Below, piece by piece: positions 60,901-64,000 of a DNA stretch of 64,000 nucleotides. The stretch lies in the NCBI GenBank assembly GCA_050953105.1, contig JBMNMA010000004.1, positions 248,001 to 312,000 of the forward strand, given 5' to 3'. Below the pieces are notes generated by a model. The model ran no database searches, was not told the origin of the DNA, and was given only the letters and a program-made list of their open reading frames with translations. The position numbers were made by a program, and so were the translations under genes. The stretch comes from UBA1206 sp050953105 (lineage in GTDB: Bacteria; Bacillota; Clostridia; Oscillospirales; CAG-382). The first letter of the stretch is position 1. Each line of letters begins with the position of its first letter.

Positions 60901-61850
60901 TCGGCGTTCCTTCCCGTATGAACATCGGGCAGGTGCTTGAGGTTCACCTTGGCATTGCCGCAAAGCAGCTGGGCTGGCATGTAATGTCCCCCGTGTTCGA
61001 CGGCGCCAAGGAAAACGAAATAGTTGAGCTGCTTAAAGACGCTCACATCCACCGTCCCCTTGATAATAAAGAAACCACCGCAGGCAAAGAGCTGTTCAGA
61101 CAGGACTTTGACGAAAACGGTAAAGAAGTCTTAAGCCGCATTGCCCCCGAATGGATAGACGAAAACCGGGATGAATTTGAAGAGCTACGGGCGCAAAACC
61201 GCATAAGAGTGGTAGACGGCAAAACCACCCTTTATGACGGCAGAACGGGCGAACCCTTTGACAACCCCGTTACTGTCGGCTATATGTACTTCCTTAAGCT
61301 CCATCACCTGGTTGACGATAAGATTCACGCCCGGTCCACCGGTCCCTACTCGCTGGTTACCCAGCAGCCCTTGGGCGGTAAGGCCCAGTTCGGCGGCCAG
61401 CGTTTCGGCGAAATGGAAGTTTGGGCCCTTGAGGCCTACGGCGCCGCCTATACCCTTCAGGAAATCCTTACCGTCAAATCCGACGACGTTAAGGGCAGGG
61501 TAAAGGCATACGAGGCAATCGTCAAAGGCCAGAACATTCCCACTCCGGGAATTCCCGCCTCCTTCAAGGTGCTTGTAAAAGAGCTCCAGGCCCTTTGCCT
61601 TGATGTCAGGGTGCTTGACAGGGACGATAAGGAAATCAACCTTAAAGAATACTCTGACAGCGACGACGTCGACGAAAGAAGATATTCCGAAGCCGAGCTC
61701 GGCGAAAACGTGCTTGACGCCGACACCGAATCCCTCATGTATGACGACGAGGAGGGAATTGTTCCCGAAAGCGATGACGAGGAAGAATTCCTTGAGGAAT
61801 TTTCGGGTGACGATATAGGCTTCGGCGACGACGGCTTAGAAGATATGTAG
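57945..61850 (+). CDS. rpoB: RNA polymerase beta subunit
   Basis: The ATG at 57945 is 11 bases after AAAGGAG; a GTG at 57933 is too close to that site. The 1301-residue protein shows the rifampicin region FFGSSPLSQFMDQANPLSEL, THKRRLSALGPGGL and GRVCPIETPEGPNIGL. Asp, His and Ser at the positions usually mutated in resistance are wild type. Other motifs are GYNYEDAVLLNERL and KISVGDKMAGRHGNKG. The C-terminal tail (about 1230-1301) is unusually acidic. rplL is not upstream; the gene has its own promoter. Confidence 0.98.
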   Translation: MVKTCYLGTRERKSFSKHEEVLEMPNLIEVQKKSFRDFVEHGIQEVLDDFSPMTDYSGNLVIDFIGYSLSGPPKYTIMECKERDVNYAVPFKVRVRLTNKVTEEVKEQEIYMGDFPIMTDAGTFIINGAERVIVSQIVRSPGVYYDKITDKSGKQLFTSTIIPYRGAWLEYETDTSDVFYVRIDKNRKIPVTVLLRALGLSESKDIIELFGEKERLINATLEKDLMPQEAEKYPGSTPRDEALKEIFRKLRPGDPPVVESAINLLKNLFFDPKRYDISPVGRYKFNKKLALARRIEGHSLAQPVADPLTGEILFDKGHKITRHDAEKIEKAGIWNVTLLVEEDDQFVEVKAFSNKMVDASAICGYTNEELDLDEKVHVDVLFEILRDTGRENLAELKRAIALRRDELIPKSITVDDIFASVNYLINLYHGIGLTDDIDHLGNRRLRSVGELLIQHLRVGFSRMDKIVKEKMTTQDIETVTPQSLINIRPIVSVIRDFFGSSPLSQFMDQANPLSELTHKRRLSALGPGGLSRDRASFEVRDVHYTHYGRVCPIETPEGPNIGLISCLATYARVNRFGFIEAPYRVVKNGVVTKEVVYITADEEDEYVVATANEVIDDNGNFVEKKVVARHRETIAEYDPMEIDLMDVSAKMVVSVATAMIPFLENDDNTRALMGSNMQKQAVPLMITEAPIVATGMEYRAAVDSGVVVLCRESGVVESVTADEVVVFTDSGKMDKYTLIKFKRSNQGTCVNQRPVVSKGQRVKAGDLIADGPATDHGEVSLGKNVLIGFMPWEGYNYEDAVLLNERLVRDDVYTSIHIEEYYCESRDTKLGPEEITRDIPNVGEDVLKDLDENGVVTIGTEVRAGDILVGKVTPKGETELTSEERLLRAIFGEKAREVRDTSLRLPHGESGIVVDTKVFSRETCDVLQPGVIKCVRVYIAQKRKISVGDKMAGRHGNKGVISRILPSEDMPFLADGTPLDIVLNPLGVPSRMNIGQVLEVHLGIAAKQLGWHVMSPVFDGAKENEIVELLKDAHIHRPLDNKETTAGKELFRQDFDENGKEVLSRIAPEWIDENRDEFEELRAQNRIRVVDGKTTLYDGRTGEPFDNPVTVGYMYFLKLHHLVDDKIHARSTGPYSLVTQQPLGGKAQFGGQRFGEMEVWALEAYGAAYTLQEILTVKSDDVKGRVKAYEAIVKGQNIPTPGIPASFKVLVKELQALCLDVRVLDRDDKEINLKEYSDSDDVDERRYSEAELGENVLDADTESLMYDDEEGIVPESDDEEEFLEEFSGDDIGFGDDGLEDM

Positions 61851-61869
61851 AAAGGGGACATGAATATAT

Positions 61870-64000
61870 ATGGAAAATATGGAATTTGAGTCCATTAAAA
61901 TAGGTCTCGCATCCCCGGAAATGATAAGATCCTGGTCCTACGGCGAAGTTAAAAAGCCCGAAACCATAAACTACAGAACCTTAAAGCCCGAACGGGACGG
62001 ATTGTTCTGCGAAAGGATTTTCGGGCCCACCAAAGACTGGGAATGCCACTGCGGCAAATATAAAAGAGGAGCAAGATACAAGGGCAAAATATGCGAAAAG
62101 TGCGGCGTTGAAATAACCACCAACAAGGTGCGCCGTGAACGCATGGGCCATGTGGAGCTTGCCGCCCCCGTATCACATATATGGTATTTCAGGGCAATCC
62201 CCTCCAAAATGGGCCTTCTCCTTGATCTTTCCCCCAAGCTTCTTGAAAAAGTTCTTTACTTTGCAAGCTATATAGTAATAGATCCGGGCGACACCCCCCT
62301 TGAAAAGAAACAGCTTTTGTCCGAACAGCAGTATAAGGACAACTACGAAAAATATGAAGACGATTTCCGGGTGGGAATGGGCGCTGAGGCCATAAAAGAA
62401 CTGTTACAGGAAATCGACCTTGAGGAGCTTGCAGCCTACCTTAAGCGGGAACTTCAAACCGCCCAGGGACAAAGGCGTGTGAGATTTATAAAGCGCCTTG
62501 AGGTGGTGGAGGCTTTCCGCCTTTCGGGCAACCGCCCCGAATGGATGATACTTGAAGCCCTCCCCGTCATCCCCCCCGACATACGCCCCATGGTCCAGCT
62601 GGACGGCGGCAGATTTGCCACCTCCGACCTTAACGACCTGTACAGGCGTGTTATTAACCGTAACAACCGCCTCAAACGCCTTATCGAGCTTGAGGCTCCC
62701 GAAATAATTATAAGAAACGAAAAGCGTATGCTTCAGGAAGCCGTTGATGCCCTTATCGACAACGGCCGCCGCGGACGTCCCGTAACCGGTCCCAACAACC
62801 GGCCGCTTAAATCCCTTTCCGAAATGCTACGGGGTAAGCAGGGACGTTTCAGGCAGAACCTACTGGGCAAACGTGTTGACTATTCCGGCCGTTCGGTTAT
62901 AGTCGTCGGCCCCGAACTCAAGATTTATCAGTGCGGTCTTCCCAAAGAGATGGCTCTCGAGCTTTTCAAACCCTTTGTTATGAAAACTCTGGTTTCCACC
63001 GGGAAGTCCACCAACATAAAAGACGCCAAGAAACGGGTTGAAAGAGCAACCCCCGAGGTTTGGGACGCCCTTGATGCGGTAATTAAGGAACATCCCGTTC
63101 TGTTAAACCGTGCGCCTACCCTTCACAGACTGTCTATTCAGGCCTTCGAGCCCATACTGGTGGAAGGCAGAGCAATCAAGCTCCATCCTCTGGTATGCCC
63201 CGCATTCAACGCCGACTTCGACGGCGACCAGATGCCTGTTCACGTTCCGCTGTCCGCAGAGGCCCAGGCAGAAGCCAGGTTCCTTATGCTTTCGGCAAAC
63301 AACCTGTTAAAGCCGGTTAACGGCCACGCCGTAACCGTTCCTTCCCAGGACATGGTGCTTGGTTCCTACTTCTTAACCCTTGACAAGGAAAACGAAAGAG
63401 GCGAAGGCAAGCATTTTGCCGACATAGACGAGGCCGTTATGGCTTTTGAAAACGGCTATCTGTCGCTTCATGCCAAAATCTACGTCCGCATAACCAAGCT
63501 AATTAACGGCCAGCCTGTAACAGGCGAGGTTTATACCACCCTCGGCCGCCTTATATTCAACAAACCCATACCCCAGGACCTTGGCTTTGTGGACCGCAGC
63601 AACCCGGCCAATCTGTTAAAGCCCGAAATCGACTTCGTTACCACCAGCAACGAGCTTGCCCAGATTATCGACCGCTGCATTAGAAAGCACGGCAACGCCG
63701 TTACCTGCGAAGTGCTTGACAAAATTAAGGCCATGGGCTTTAAGTATTCCACCAGAGGGGCAATGACCATATCGGTTTACGACATGACCATACCCCCTGA
63801 AAAGAAGGACCTCCTTGCAGAAGCCGACGAAAAGGTTGATATTATAAACGAATACTACCAGAGCGGCCTTCTTTCCGACGAGGAACGTTCAAGGCGTGTC
63901 ATAGAAATCTGGGAAAAATGCACCAAGGACGTTACCGACGCCCTTCAGCGCAACCTTGACCGCTACAATCCTATTAACATGATGGCGGTTTCAGGCGCGA
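61870..64000 (+). CDS. rpoC: RNA polymerase beta' subunit (partial)
   Basis: The ATG at 61870 is 11 bases after GAAAGGGG and 19 bases after the rpoB stop. About 710 residues are visible. The zinc site (WECHCGKY, then CEKCGVE), the RGRPVTGPNNRPLKS block, LLGKRVDYSGRSVI, the catalytic NADFDGDQM and the trigger-loop approach are present. The gene continues beyond the window. Confidence 0.97.
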   Translation, partial: MENMEFESIKIGLASPEMIRSWSYGEVKKPETINYRTLKPERDGLFCERIFGPTKDWECHCGKYKRGARYKGKICEKCGVEITTNKVRRERMGHVELAAPVSHIWYFRAIPSKMGLLLDLSPKLLEKVLYFASYIVIDPGDTPLEKKQLLSEQQYKDNYEKYEDDFRVGMGAEAIKELLQEIDLEELAAYLKRELQTAQGQRRVRFIKRLEVVEAFRLSGNRPEWMILEALPVIPPDIRPMVQLDGGRFATSDLNDLYRRVINRNNRLKRLIELEAPEIIIRNEKRMLQEAVDALIDNGRRGRPVTGPNNRPLKSLSEMLRGKQGRFRQNLLGKRVDYSGRSVIVVGPELKIYQCGLPKEMALELFKPFVMKTLVSTGKSTNIKDAKKRVERATPEVWDALDAVIKEHPVLLNRAPTLHRLSIQAFEPILVEGRAIKLHPLVCPAFNADFDGDQMPVHVPLSAEAQAEARFLMLSANNLLKPVNGHAVTVPSQDMVLGSYFLTLDKENERGEGKHFADIDEAVMAFENGYLSLHAKIYVRITKLINGQPVTGEVYTTLGRLIFNKPIPQDLGFVDRSNPANLLKPEIDFVTTSNELAQIIDRCIRKHGNAVTCEVLDKIKAMGFKYSTRGAMTISVYDMTIPPEKKDLLAEADEKVDIINEYYQSGLLSDEERSRRVIEIWEKCTKDVTDALQRNLDRYNPINMMAVSGA

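Overview
The window reads as the chromosome of a Gram-positive Clostridia bacterium, most likely a gut member of the Oscillospiraceae/Ruminococcaceae group; this is inference from gene content. Supporting signs are strong AGGAGG ribosome binding sites, lipobox lipoproteins, a sortase-type C-terminus, the clostridial SCIFF peptide with its radical SAM maturase, a NiCo riboswitch and an rpoBC operon. No 16S gene is present, so genus cannot be given.

Layout. 1-4.5 kb (minus): two half ABC exporters, each with an N-terminal beta-rich domain and a four-cysteine zinc ribbon, flanking a DUF1854 protein. 4.8-7.1 kb (minus): aldehyde dehydrogenase and an IphP-type tyrosine phosphatase. 7.2-12.2 kb (plus): a structured leader-like RNA, a MarR regulator, a fused ATPase-permease, a zinc-ribbon protein and a BFD-like iron-sulfur protein, with one 52-residue gene on the minus strand. 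12.3-15.3 kb (minus): a run of small zinc-ribbon proteins, one frameshifted, around a lipoprotein. 15.7-18.7 kb (plus): a sugar-type binding lipoprotein and a membrane LuxR-type receptor. 18.9-20.1 kb (minus): a DUF2871 membrane protein and a short-chain dehydrogenase.

20.1-40.2 kb is an accessory region. It holds remnants (A24 prepilin peptidase tail, histidine kinase with nonsense mutations, methyltransferase-hydrolase chimera, ArsD-ArsC chimera, RHS fragment), an unknown translationally coupled gene pair, an alpha/beta hydrolase, an arsenic operon (arsR, DUF2703, acr3, methyltransferase), an AraC/PAS regulator, a 1002-residue sortase-type surface protein, a solitary type I-C-like CRISPR repeat and a two-component/ABC module. 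It ends in a sigma-like gene, an excisionase-like gene and a tyrosine integrase beside the 3' end of tRNA-Ser(CGA). No left attachment site was found.

40.5-64 kb is core-like. A NiCo riboswitch with a terminator controls a CDF metal exporter. Next come a PLP decarboxylase-like gene overlapping scfB, then scfA, SIS and ribokinase genes, tRNA-Glu and tRNA-Met, a YfiH-type protein, an SbcD/SbcC-like pair, recG and dusB. A possible small RNA, a Ser/Glu-repeat lipoprotein with a DUF4434-like barrel and discoidin domain, an Ldh-family dehydrogenase, rpoB and the first part of rpoC complete the window. Regulatory logic visible in the DNA includes metal-gated termination before the CDF gene, likely autoregulation of marR and arsR, and terminators separating most units.
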